A stretch of 64,000 nt of DNA from Kaistia algarum (GTDB taxonomy: Bacteria; Pseudomonadota; Alphaproteobacteria; Rhizobiales; Kaistiaceae), in contig NZ_JAPKNJ010000003.1 of NCBI RefSeq assembly GCF_026343945.1, forward strand, positions 372,001 through 436,000, in the 5' to 3' direction. The translations under genes were made by a program, and so were the position numbers. This document shows, piece after piece, positions 15,720 through 24,036 of this stretch. Within the stretch, counting starts at the first letter, position 1. Every line of letters begins with the position of its first letter. The notes beneath the pieces are model-generated. The model was not told where the DNA came from. It was given only the letters and a program-made list of their open reading frames with translations, and ran no database searches.

Positions 15720-17639
15720 TCACGCCGCGAGGGTCTCCGGCGGGCCGAGATACCGGATCACGAGGCAGGTGATGTCGTCGGATTGCGCGGCGGCGCCGAC
15801 GAATTGCGCGACGGCGTCGGTAACCGAGGCGAGCACGACTTCGACGCTGTCGGTACCCGAACCGCGCAGCGCCTCCTTCAGCCGGCCTTCCGTGAATTCC
15901 TGCCCGCCCTCGTCCATCGCCTCGGAGATGCCGTCCGTATAGAGGAACAGCGTGTCGCCGGGCGTTAGCTGAAGGCTGCGCTCGGCGTAAGCCATGTCGG
16001 ACATGACGCCGAGGGCCATACCGCCGGTACGGGGAACTTCCACGACATCGCCATCGGCGCGGCGCACGGCAAGCGGCGGGTTGTGGCCGCCATTGGAATA
16101 GGCGAGTTCGCCCGTCCTGGAATCGAGGATGCCATAGAAGGCGGTGACGAACAGCTCCATTGGGTTCTGCGAGCACAGGATGTTGTTGGAGCGGGCGAGG
16201 CAGAGGCCGGGCGAAGCGCTCTCGCGGGCGCTCGCCTGAAGCACGGTGCGCGAGATCGCCATGAAGAATGCGGCAGGCACGCCCTTGCCGGAGACGTCTG
16301 CGATGACGATGCCGAGTCGATGATCGTCGAGCGCGAAGAAATCGTAGAAATCGCCGCCCATCTCGCGTGCTGGCAGCATCGAGGCGGTGCCGCTATAGGC
16401 GGGGTCGGCGGGCAACGACTGCGGCAGCATCGCCGCCTGCAGCGAGCGCGCGGCGGCAAGCTCGGCCTCGACGCGGCGGGCCGATTCCTCCAGCAGATGG
16501 TTCTTGTGCTCCAGCTCCAGCGTTCGGGCTCGCACCAGTTGCTCCAGATGCTCCTCGCGCCGCTGCACCTCGATCGCCATGTGGCGGAAGATGCGGGCCA
16601 GTCGCCCGAGTTCATCGGGATGAGCCGCGAGCGCGTCGAGGCTGGCGGGATCGAAGGTGCGGGTATCGATTTCGCGCGCGGCCCGCGTCATCGCCTCAAC
16701 CGGGCGCGCGATGCGACGCGCCGATGCGACGGCGAGGGTAACGCCGATCGCGATGACGATCAGGCACGCGCCGATGCCGTAGAGCAGCAAATTCTCCAGC
16801 AGCTGGTTGAGCCGCTTGTTCGACATCTCGATGATGGCGGCGCCGATGACGATGCCGGCGAGATCGTGGATGGGTGCTGCTACCCAGAAATGCCCGGCGC
16901 GAATGGCCGAGCTGGGCGCGCCGGTCGCGATCGCCGCAGTGGTGAGGTCGTCGTAGATCTCGCCGGATAGCTGCGGGCCGGCCGAGGCGAGCAGCTTCTG
17001 CGTATCGTCGACGACGCGGATCGAGATGATGTTGTCGTGGTCGATCAGTTCGCGCATCAGCACGGGAACGCTGTTCGCTTCCTTGACAGCATCCAGCGCC
17101 GCGACCGGTTGGCCGACGACCAGCACGCGATGGCCGGCGGCACGCACGCCGACATAGTGGACGCCGTCGACCGCCGGGCCGAAATCGGCGCTGTAGCGCT
17201 CGCCCGAGGTCAGCTCCGCCAGCGCCTGGCGCGACAGTGCCGCCGGGACCTCCTCGCCGCGGATGACGGCGCTGTAGCCGCCGATCGAGCTGGCGACGAC
17301 GCTGAGCTTGTCATCGATCAGCCAGATCGAATCGAGGCCGCCACGGGCGACGATCTCGGCGAGACGATTGCTCAGATCGGAGGGTACCGGGTCCTCGATA
17401 TGGTTCGCGGTCAGGGCGAGCGACGTCAGTATGTCGCTGACTACCGCATCGGTTTCCTCAAGCGACACCTCGGTCAGGCGGGCGCTCTCGGCAATGATGC
17501 GGGCGACGACCGCCGCCTGGCCTTCGGCCTGCGCGACGAGCGCCCGGCGGCCGAGCAGGCCGAAGACGACGCTGGTCACCAGGATCGCCAGGGCCATCGA
17601 GATCGCGGTGGTCAGGACGAGACGGCGCGTAAGCGTCAC
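15720..17639 (-). CDS. Membrane sensor with HAMP domain and PP2C (RsbU/SpoIIE-type) phosphatase
   Basis: A 639-residue protein: helix 1 at about 8-30, an extracytoplasmic sensor (double-Cache-like length) at 31-283, helix 2 at 284-306, HAMP at 307-360, a coiled coil at about 360-400, and a PPM/SpoIIE phosphatase at 400-630. Metal-binding segments are GGDFYD (428-433), DVSGKG (448-453), TDG (568-570) and SDDIT (620-624). The GTG start lies in a GTGA overlap with the permease-RsbW gene, so the two are translationally coupled. The expected substrate is the phosphorylated STAS protein encoded convergently. The periplasmic part suggests activation by an external ligand or stress, which is inference. 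Confidence 0.88.
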   Translation of the reverse strand: MTLTRRLVLTTAISMALAILVTSVVFGLLGRRALVAQAEGQAAVVARIIAESARLTEVSLEETDAVVSDILTSLALTANHIEDPVPSDLSNRLAEIVARGGLDSIWLIDDKLSVVASSIGGYSAVIRGEEVPAALSRQALAELTSGERYSADFGPAVDGVHYVGVRAAGHRVLVVGQPVAALDAVKEANSVPVLMRELIDHDNIISIRVVDDTQKLLASAGPQLSGEIYDDLTTAAIATGAPSSAIRAGHFWVAAPIHDLAGIVIGAAIIEMSNKRLNQLLENLLLYGIGACLIVIAIGVTLAVASARRIARPVEAMTRAAREIDTRTFDPASLDALAAHPDELGRLARIFRHMAIEVQRREEHLEQLVRARTLELEHKNHLLEESARRVEAELAAARSLQAAMLPQSLPADPAYSGTASMLPAREMGGDFYDFFALDDHRLGIVIADVSGKGVPAAFFMAISRTVLQASARESASPGLCLARSNNILCSQNPMELFVTAFYGILDSRTGELAYSNGGHNPPLAVRRADGDVVEVPRTGGMALGVMSDMAYAERSLQLTPGDTLFLYTDGISEAMDEGGQEFTEGRLKEALRGSGTDSVEVVLASVTDAVAQFVGAAAQSDDITCLVIRYLGPPETLAA

Positions 17640-18787
17640 GAGACCGACCCGCCGCTTTTCGTGCCGGAACGACGCATCACGAGCCGGATCTCGTTGCGCC
17701 CCTCGTGGCGGTGATAGAAGGCCTCGTCGATCATGTTGGTCACCAGATGGATGCCGAGGCCGCCAATGGCGCGATCCTCGACCGAGGCGTCGACAGCGGG
17801 CCGCGGCGCATCGCGGAACGGATCGAAGGCGGGGCCGGCGAAGCTGAGCTCGACGGCGACGTGGCTGGGATCCTGGCGGATCTCGACCCGGATCGGATCG
17901 TCGCCTGCCTGGCCATATTTGACGACATTGGTGACGAGTTCCTCGATTGCGAGGGACAGGCGGAAGAGCGCGCCGGGATCGAGGCTGTCGGCGCAGCCTG
18001 CCTCCAGCCTCTCCTGGATCGCTGCGACCGATTCGGGCGCCACCGGCACCTCGAAACGTTCGCCGGGGGTCGTGCCAGCATCCACCGCCGCATCTCCAAG
18101 GGGCAACGCCGCCAGCACGGATTCGGCCGCCGCCGGCGTGGCCGGCGCTGCCCTGACGCCGACCTCGGAGCCGGCGCGCCGTCCAAGGCGGAGTCTTGCA
18201 TAGCCGAGCAGGCGCGCCAATGGCCAGCAGAAGACCAGGAACCAGAGCATGACATAGAGATAGACGGCGAGGATCGCGCGCGGGTCGCCGATCGCCGCGA
18301 TCACCGTGTTGGCGCGCTGAACGATTTCCGGCACGCCGATCACCGAGGCCGTCGACGAGGCCATGACGATGATGAGGAAATAGGTCGTCCAGGCGGGCAC
18401 GAAATACAGTGCCTCGACCCGTTCGCCGCGCTGCAAATGGCGCAGCGCCTGGAGGGCGTTGTCGGAAACGAAGCCGGTGACGGCGACGGAAAGGGCGAGC
18501 GAGGCCTTGAACCAGCCGGGCAGGGTAAGCTCGAACGATCCGAACGCGACGGAGGCCGGCAGCAGATAGGCGAGGTAGTAGATGAGCACGAAGGTCGGCG
18601 GCACGCGGGCGGCGGCTGTCAGCGCACCCGCCCATCGGGCGCCCGCGAGGCGGCGGCGGGCGAGCCAATAGCCGGCCGGCGTCCCGATCCCCATGGTGAC
18701 GAGCGAAATGAGGATGTTCCACAGGAAGCCGACGGCCAGAAACGGCGTCCAGGCCCAGAGCGCGAGCAGGGTGTCGCTGGTGCTCAT
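17636..18787 (-). CDS. HisM/HisQ-like ABC permease domain fused to an RsbW-like anti-sigma kinase domain
   Basis: A 383-residue protein. Residues 12-200 contain membrane helices related to polar-amino-acid ABC permeases (SSTASVIGVPEIVQRA, 144-159, is the conserved end of that domain). The cytoplasmic EAA loop looks about 17 residues short: only QRGERVEALYFVP lies where the EAA-G-I-LP motif should be. Residues 245-375 are a GHKL/RsbW domain with N-box IEELVTNVVKYG (281-292) and G-box GGLGIHLV (342-349). Between them the usual D-x-G is replaced by FAGP (316-319), so nucleotide binding may be altered. ATGA and GTGA overlaps link it to genes on both sides. It is best read as a receptor that presents a kinase-like domain. 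Confidence 0.85.
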   Translation of the reverse strand: MSTSDTLLALWAWTPFLAVGFLWNILISLVTMGIGTPAGYWLARRRLAGARWAGALTAAARVPPTFVLIYYLAYLLPASVAFGSFELTLPGWFKASLALSVAVTGFVSDNALQALRHLQRGERVEALYFVPAWTTYFLIIVMASSTASVIGVPEIVQRANTVIAAIGDPRAILAVYLYVMLWFLVFCWPLARLLGYARLRLGRRAGSEVGVRAAPATPAAAESVLAALPLGDAAVDAGTTPGERFEVPVAPESVAAIQERLEAGCADSLDPGALFRLSLAIEELVTNVVKYGQAGDDPIRVEIRQDPSHVAVELSFAGPAFDPFRDAPRPAVDASVEDRAIGGLGIHLVTNMIDEAFYHRHEGRNEIRLVMRRSGTKSGGSVS

Positions 18788-20385
18788 CGGGAAAGATAAC
18801 GCCGCTCGAACCACGTGAAGGCGTGCGCGACGGCGAGCACGATGGCGATGTAGCAGGCCAGCAGCACGTTCATCATAACGGCGGCGTTGCCATAGTCGGC
18901 CGCGATATTGGTGCTGACATGGACGAGTTCGGGGACGGCGATGGCGCTGGCCATGGCCGTTGCCTTCACGACATTGATGCAGCTTCCCATGACGGCGGGA
19001 TGCGAGAGGGCAGCGATGCGCTTCAGCCGGTGCGGCATAGTCGGGGCGATGGTCGCCGCCGCCTCGGCAATGGCGGCGGCGTTGGCGGCGCCGGCATAGA
19101 GCGAGAGCACTGTGGCTGCCGTCAGGAAAGAGCTTAGCGTCAGGCCGTGCGCGGCAATCAGCGAGCCAAGGCCGAAGAAGACGACATAGAGCTGCAGCAG
19201 GGGCGGCGTCATGCGGAGCAGGGTCACGGCGAGGCGGACCAGCGGTGTTGCGATGGGCACCCGCGCCCGTAGTGCCGCTGCGCCGGCCGTGCCGACGGCG
19301 AGGCTGCCGAAAAGTACGGAGAGGGCGAGGGCGACCGTGACGCCAAGTCCGCGCAGGATCGCGGCGCCGTCAAAGGGGTCGTAGAACGGCGTCAGGTCGA
19401 TGCCAAGGCTATCACGCAGCGACAGGGCCAGACCGGCGAGGCCATAGAGCTGGCGCGCCTCGATCAATTTCAATTCGCGGCAGGCTGTCGGCCACGCGCC
19501 ATCGTCCTGACGGTGGCAGATCGGCTTGCCATCGGCGCCGACTGCCGACCAGAGCGTCTTGGCCTCACGCAGATAGGCCGAGGGCGGCAGCTTCCATTTT
19601 GCTTCGAGATCAAGGAGATGGCCGTCTCGAAGCCATTCGGCAATCCTGTCTTCGACCAGCGTCGCGAGGCTCCCATCGCTGGCAACCGCGACCGCCCAGG
19701 GTGAGACGAAATCGGCGGGCAGCAGGCGATAGCCTTCCCACGCGCCGGTCGCGACCAGGTGCTGGAGCGCTGCCTCGTCATAAAGGAAGCCCTCGCAGCC
19801 GCGATCGCGCAGGGCGAGTTCCGCGTCGCGGACATTGCCGAAGGCGCGGACATCGGCGAGCAGCCGCGCGGTCGCGAGGCGGTTCCAGAGCGCACCCTGC
19901 ACGGCGCAGAGCGTCCGGCCGCGAATATCGGCCCAATCGCGGATCGGGCTCGCTTCCGGGACGAGGATGCTGGCGCCGCCGCCATAATAGCCGGGCTCGG
20001 CCATATGAACGAGGCGGCGACGGTCGAGCGTGTCGCCCAGCGTCGCCACCAGAATGTCGACCTCGCCCGCGGCAAGTTTCTGCAACCGGTTGGCGCTGGT
20101 AACCGGGACGAGGCGCAGCTTCGCACCGACGGCCTCCGCGAGGCCGGTGGCGACATCGACGTCGTAGCCGACCGTATTGCCCGCAGCGTCGCGGAAGCCG
20201 AAAGGCTCGTAGTCGGTCTTGACGCCCGCGACCAGTTCGCCGCGCTGGCGGATGTCGTCGAGCCGGTCGGCATGGGCCGGAGCCGCAAGGAGGCCAGCGA
20301 GAAGCGTGAGGCCCAGCAGCATCCACGCACGAACCTCAAAGGCCGTCGATTTCTCCTTCGGCGCAGATGGGCGCGGATGCGGCAA
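18784..20385 (-). CDS. Amino-acid-type solute-binding protein fused to an ABC permease domain
   Basis: A 533-residue protein. After a signal peptide (cleavage near residue 39, APAHA), residues 40-265 are a family 3 (polar amino acid) binding domain. Residues 265-335 are a Cys-containing linker and 341-530 an ABC permease domain with the VTLLRMTPPLLQLYVVFFGLG and ASAIAVPEL landmarks. Between LSLYAGAANAAAIAE and the last landmark about 18 residues are missing compared with normal permeases, removing the EAA loop. The TTG start follows GAGG; an ATG at 20322 is a possible alternative. The stop overlaps the permease-RsbW start. Together these two proteins would make a ligand-binding membrane heterodimer that could not dock an ATPase in the normal way. 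Confidence 0.82.
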   Translation of the reverse strand: MPHPRPSAPKEKSTAFEVRAWMLLGLTLLAGLLAAPAHADRLDDIRQRGELVAGVKTDYEPFGFRDAAGNTVGYDVDVATGLAEAVGAKLRLVPVTSANRLQKLAAGEVDILVATLGDTLDRRRLVHMAEPGYYGGGASILVPEASPIRDWADIRGRTLCAVQGALWNRLATARLLADVRAFGNVRDAELALRDRGCEGFLYDEAALQHLVATGAWEGYRLLPADFVSPWAVAVASDGSLATLVEDRIAEWLRDGHLLDLEAKWKLPPSAYLREAKTLWSAVGADGKPICHRQDDGAWPTACRELKLIEARQLYGLAGLALSLRDSLGIDLTPFYDPFDGAAILRGLGVTVALALSVLFGSLAVGTAGAAALRARVPIATPLVRLAVTLLRMTPPLLQLYVVFFGLGSLIAAHGLTLSSFLTAATVLSLYAGAANAAAIAEAAATIAPTMPHRLKRIAALSHPAVMGSCINVVKATAMASAIAVPELVHVSTNIAADYGNAAVMMNVLLACYIAIVLAVAHAFTWFERRYLSR

Positions 20386-20523
20386 GGACGGAACCTCATG
20401 CGGGATGCGCGACCGATTGGCCGTGGACAGCGGGTGGCGGATCGCACCATTCTATGGAGCGAGTCCTGCCGAAACGACAATGGGCGGCTGGATGGTTGAG
20501 CGCTTCCGGGAGGATTTTGCGTC

Positions 20524-21399
20524 GTGATCGAGCGTCTGCTTCGCCGGCTGGCGGTTTTCGCCGCTTTGCTGCTGCTGCCTGCCGCGGCGCTGGCAGGCGT
20601 GCTCGACCGCGTCGCCGAGACCGGCGTACTCAAGGCCGGGACGCGCGCCGACGCGGTTCCGTTCGCCTTCGCCGATCCGGGCGGCAAGCCGATCGGCTTT
20701 TCGGTCGATCTTCTGGAAGCGATCCGCGCTGCCACGGCGGCGCGCCTCGGCCGGTCGGTCGAGCTTCAGGTCTCGACAATCACGCCGGCCGACCGGCTGC
20801 AGCGCGTGCAATCGGGCGAGCTCGACATCGTCTGCGAGATCACGACGCCGACCTGGGAGCGCGAAAAGATCGTCGATTTCTCCGTGCCCTTCTTCCGCGA
20901 CGGCACGCGTATCCTCGCCTTCCGGGAAACGCTGCGGACCACGCCCGATCCGAAGGACATGCTGATCGGCGTCGGCGAGGGAACGACGACGGCGGGTATC
21001 CTCAACGATGCGCTGCCGGGTGTGCGCACCAAGAGCTATCCAACCATGGATGCGGCTTTCGCGGCGCTCGGCCGCGGCGAGGTGCAGGGCGTCGCCAATA
21101 TCGGCGTCATCCTGCTCGGCCTCTCCCGCAAGCTCGAGCCGAACCGCAGCGTCGTGCTGCTGCCACGCTCGCGGCCCTATGGCAACGAAGCAATGGCCTG
21201 CGTCCTGCCGCAGAACGACAGCGCCTGGCGCGATCTGGTCAATAGAACCATCGTCGACCTGATGGAGGGCCTCGAGGACTATGAAGGCCCCTATATGGAC
21301 ATTCACGAGAAATGGTTCGGTCGTGAGGGCGTCATGGCCTATCCGCTCGACCGCTCGACGAGGGACTACCTGCTGCAGTCGAACATCTGGGCGCGGTAG
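20524..21399 (+). CDS. Periplasmic family 3 solute-binding protein (polar amino acid type)
   Basis: A 291-residue secreted protein: signal peptide to about residue 24 (LLLLPAAALA), then a two-lobe bacterial SBP family 3 domain (GKPIGFSVDLLEAI, ELDIVCEITTPTWERE, DFSVPFFRDGT). The GTG at 20524 is the first start of the frame and directly precedes the signal peptide. It is divergent from the binding-protein-permease fusion across 138 bases, and no permease or ATPase of its own follows. It probably delivers a ligand to the fused receptor proteins or competes with their attached binding domain. The ligand is unknown. Confidence 0.82.
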   Translation: MIERLLRRLAVFAALLLLPAAALAGVLDRVAETGVLKAGTRADAVPFAFADPGGKPIGFSVDLLEAIRAATAARLGRSVELQVSTITPADRLQRVQSGELDIVCEITTPTWEREKIVDFSVPFFRDGTRILAFRETLRTTPDPKDMLIGVGEGTTTAGILNDALPGVRTKSYPTMDAAFAALGRGEVQGVANIGVILLGLSRKLEPNRSVVLLPRSRPYGNEAMACVLPQNDSAWRDLVNRTIVDLMEGLEDYEGPYMDIHEKWFGREGVMAYPLDRSTRDYLLQSNIWAR

Positions 21400-21408
21400 C
21401 AGCGCTCG

Positions 21409-22572
21409 TCAGGCGATTCCCGCCACCGCCAGCAGCCGCCGCATTCGTTCCGTTGCCATTTCCGGATTGGCGAGGCAGCGCGCCTGGTCGGCGAGGCGAA
21501 AGAGTTCGGCGAAGTGCGGGATCGAGCGGGCGCTCTGCTGGCCGCCGGCCATCAGGAAATGCTCCTGGTGGCCATTGAGCCAGGCGAGGAAGACCACGCC
21601 GGTCTTGTAGAAGCGCGTCGGCGCCTTGAAGATGTGGCGTGACAGCGGCACGGTCGGGCCAAGCAATTCGCGGAACGAGGCTGCGTCGCCGGCCGCGAGG
21701 CGGGTCAAAGCCAGCGAAGCGGCCGGCGCGATGGGGTCGAAAATGCCGAGCAGGGCATGGGAGTAACCGGCCTCGTCCCCGGCGATCAGTTCGGCATAGT
21801 TGAAATCATCGCCGGTATACATCTTGACGCCCGCGGGAAGGCGGCGGCGCAGCGCGATCTCCTTTTCGGCAGATAGCAGCGAGATCTTGATGCCGTCGAC
21901 CTTGCCGACATGGCTCTGGATCAGCGCCAGCACCGTTTCCATTGCGGCGAGATGGTCGCTCGTGCCCCAATAGCCGGCAAGGTCCGGATCGAACATCTCG
22001 CCGAGCCAGTGCAGGACGACCGGTTCGCGGACGCCCTCAAGGATGCGGCCATAGACGCGCAGATAATCGTCCGGCGATGTCGCCGCCCTCGCCAGCGCGC
22101 GGCTGGCCATCAGGATGATCCGCCCGCCCGCCGCCTCGATCGCCTCGATCTGCGTCTCATAGGCGGCGATCACCTGATCGATGGTGACATCGGGGGAGGG
22201 GGCGAGCTGGTCGGTGCCCGCCCCACAGGCGATGACCGCGCCGGGGCGGGTGCGGGCCTCGGCGATCGCCCGCTTCGAGAGTTCCAGCGCATTTTCCCAG
22301 GAGAGGCCCATGCCGCGCTGCGCGGTATCCATCGCCTCGGCGACGCCGAAGCCGAGATCCCACAGATGATGGCGGAAGGCGAGCGTCCGTTCCCAGTCGA
22401 AGGCGATGTCGAGCGAGGGGTCGTTGTTGGCGAAAGGATCGACCACTACATGCGCCGCCGCATAGGCGACGCGGTTGAACACGGGCTTCCCGGTTGGCGC
22501 CGGCAAGGGCTCGCCGCGGAGTTCATAGCGCTCGAGGCCGCCGCTTGTCGTGGGCAGGACGATGGAGGTCAT
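21409..22572 (-). CDS. DUF993-family protein (dihydrodipicolinate-synthase-like TIM barrel)
   Basis: A 387-residue protein that looks like the DUF993 group of dihydrodipicolinate-synthase-like aldolases, with segments VIACGAGTDQL, GRIILMASRALARAA, VLHWLGEMFDP and KISLLSAEKE. The ATG at 22572 has a GAGAGGAAA site. It is cytoplasmic. Proteins of this type usually sit in sugar or polyol operons with oxidoreductases; here it stands alone, with an inverted repeat 49 bases upstream of its start. The reaction is not established; an aldol cleavage is the family-based guess. Confidence 0.72.
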   Translation of the reverse strand: MTSIVLPTTSGGLERYELRGEPLPAPTGKPVFNRVAYAAAHVVVDPFANNDPSLDIAFDWERTLAFRHHLWDLGFGVAEAMDTAQRGMGLSWENALELSKRAIAEARTRPGAVIACGAGTDQLAPSPDVTIDQVIAAYETQIEAIEAAGGRIILMASRALARAATSPDDYLRVYGRILEGVREPVVLHWLGEMFDPDLAGYWGTSDHLAAMETVLALIQSHVGKVDGIKISLLSAEKEIALRRRLPAGVKMYTGDDFNYAELIAGDEAGYSHALLGIFDPIAPAASLALTRLAAGDAASFRELLGPTVPLSRHIFKAPTRFYKTGVVFLAWLNGHQEHFLMAGGQQSARSIPHFAELFRLADQARCLANPEMATERMRRLLAVAGIA

Positions 22573-22620
22573 GGGTTTCCTCTCCCTCTCCAAGATCGGA
22601 CGGTTCGGCCCGTCCGCTAA

Positions 22621-22642
22621 TTTGTAACTATATGGTTACAAA
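22621..22642. promoter_or_regulatory. Inverted repeat TTTGTAAC-N6-GTTACAAA upstream of the DUF993 gene
   Basis: Perfect 8-base arms with a 6-base centre (TATATG), placed about 50 bases before the DUF993 start, in a short A/T-rich stretch. The form (GTAAC...GTTAC) is typical of TetR-family operators. The TetR gene at 23966-24718 is the nearest candidate regulator, but that pairing is inference. Confidence 0.6.
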
Positions 22643-22824
22643 TGTCGTGCTCCGACGTCAAGCGCCCCGCCCATGTCAGTTGCGAGGCAATGTTCCTTTG
22701 GTTGTGGAAGAAGAGACGGAAATAGTTTGCCTCCTCATCAGTTTACAGGAGCAATGCCTTGATCTAACAATCGAGAGCGTAGTGTTGTTCGTGCGTCCGC
22801 CCAGACACCTATTCCAGGCATCCA

Positions 22825-24036
22825 GTGGCACGGATATTTCTGCATATCGGGACCGAGAAAACCGGGACCACGACTCTGCAAGCCTTCCTGACCGCCAATG
22901 AGGCGGCGTTGGCTCGCAACGACTTGACCTATCTTTCTGATGAGAGCCGGCCCTATTTCGAGCGCATCGCCCATGGGCCGCTGGCGGCCTGCCTGATGGC
23001 GGAGCGGGCGGAATTCATCAGCGATGGCAAGCATCAGCCAGCCGAATTCGTGCTCGATGTACTGCGCCGGGACATCGATCGTGGCGGGCGGGACGTCATT
23101 CTGTCCTGCGAGCAGTTTTCCTCGCGCATCACGAGCGCTGCCGCGCTGCGACGCCTCGCCGATGCCTTGGCCGACCATGACGTTACCGTCGTCTGCTACC
23201 TGCGTCGCCAGGATGAACTTGCGATTGCGGCCTATACGACCGCCGTGCGGTGCGGCCGACAGACCCCACTCTCCATCGAGGAGATCCTCGACGGCGGTTG
23301 GTACTATGACTTTCGCCGAATGCTGGCGCTCTGGGCCGCAGTGTTCGGCGCCGAGAACCTGATCGTCCGCCCCTATGACGTCGCGAGCCTGCACGGACAG
23401 GACATCCGCCGGGATTTCCTGAGGATTGTCGGCATCGACGGCGCGACGGACTTCACGTTCGGCGAGGACCGGAATCGGTCGCTCGATGCGCGGCAGGTCG
23501 AGGTTCTGCGCCTTCTGAACCAGACGTTGCCATGCCCCGAGGATAGCGGGCCGCACGCCTTCCAGCATGCCAACCGCCTGCGGGATCTGGTCGATACGCA
23601 TCTGCCGCGCGGCGAGCCGCTGCACCAATTGCTCGGCGCGGAGGAGCGACGTGTCATCATGGCGCGCTATGACGAGGGAAATCGCGAGATCGAGGCGACC
23701 TATATGGCACCGGCTGCCCTGGTGAACTGGTTCGCTCCCATGGAGGCCGACGAGGGGGTGGCGATCCGGCCGGTCGAGCCGATCGAACTGGCGGCGGTAG
23801 TGACAGCTATCGCCGCCCACCTTGCCGATCGGACGGCCGAAGTGGAGGATCTCCGGCTGGCGCTGCAACGCCCTCGCCGACGCGATGCCGTCAGACATTT
23901 TCTCCGCTCGATACGCAGGACTGCGGCGTTGTCGGTGTTGTTTGCGCTGTTGCTTGATCCGATGATCAGCCTTTGGGGGGTGATGCTGGATTTCGGCGCT
24001 GCCGAAGCGTTGGGCTTGGCGCAGTTGTTGAACTGA
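22825..24036 (+). CDS. Sulfotransferase-like P-loop protein
   Basis: A 403-residue protein starting MARIFLHIGTEKTGTTTLQ. The GTEKTGTTTLQ loop is the 5'-phosphosulfate (PAPS) binding P-loop of sulfotransferases, and VCYLRRQDELAIAAY fits the second phosphate-binding segment (R-x7-S-like). The C-terminal 40 residues contain a hydrophobic stretch that could be a membrane anchor. Start is GTG with only a weak ribosome-binding site. Its 3' end overlaps the convergent TetR gene by 71 bases. It may modify a surface glycan; a glycosyltransferase lies 0.9 kb away. No acceptor can be named. Confidence 0.72.
   Translation: MARIFLHIGTEKTGTTTLQAFLTANEAALARNDLTYLSDESRPYFERIAHGPLAACLMAERAEFISDGKHQPAEFVLDVLRRDIDRGGRDVILSCEQFSSRITSAAALRRLADALADHDVTVVCYLRRQDELAIAAYTTAVRCGRQTPLSIEEILDGGWYYDFRRMLALWAAVFGAENLIVRPYDVASLHGQDIRRDFLRIVGIDGATDFTFGEDRNRSLDARQVEVLRLLNQTLPCPEDSGPHAFQHANRLRDLVDTHLPRGEPLHQLLGAEERRVIMARYDEGNREIEATYMAPAALVNWFAPMEADEGVAIRPVEPIELAAVVTAIAAHLADRTAEVEDLRLALQRPRRRDAVRHFLRSIRRTAALSVLFALLLDPMISLWGVMLDFGAAEALGLAQLLN

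Noticed and set aside
17640..18722. N-terminal extension of the PP2C phosphatase to about 1000 residues
   Set aside because: The added part is out of frame across the permease-RsbW gene; a GTG in a GTGA overlap gives the natural start.
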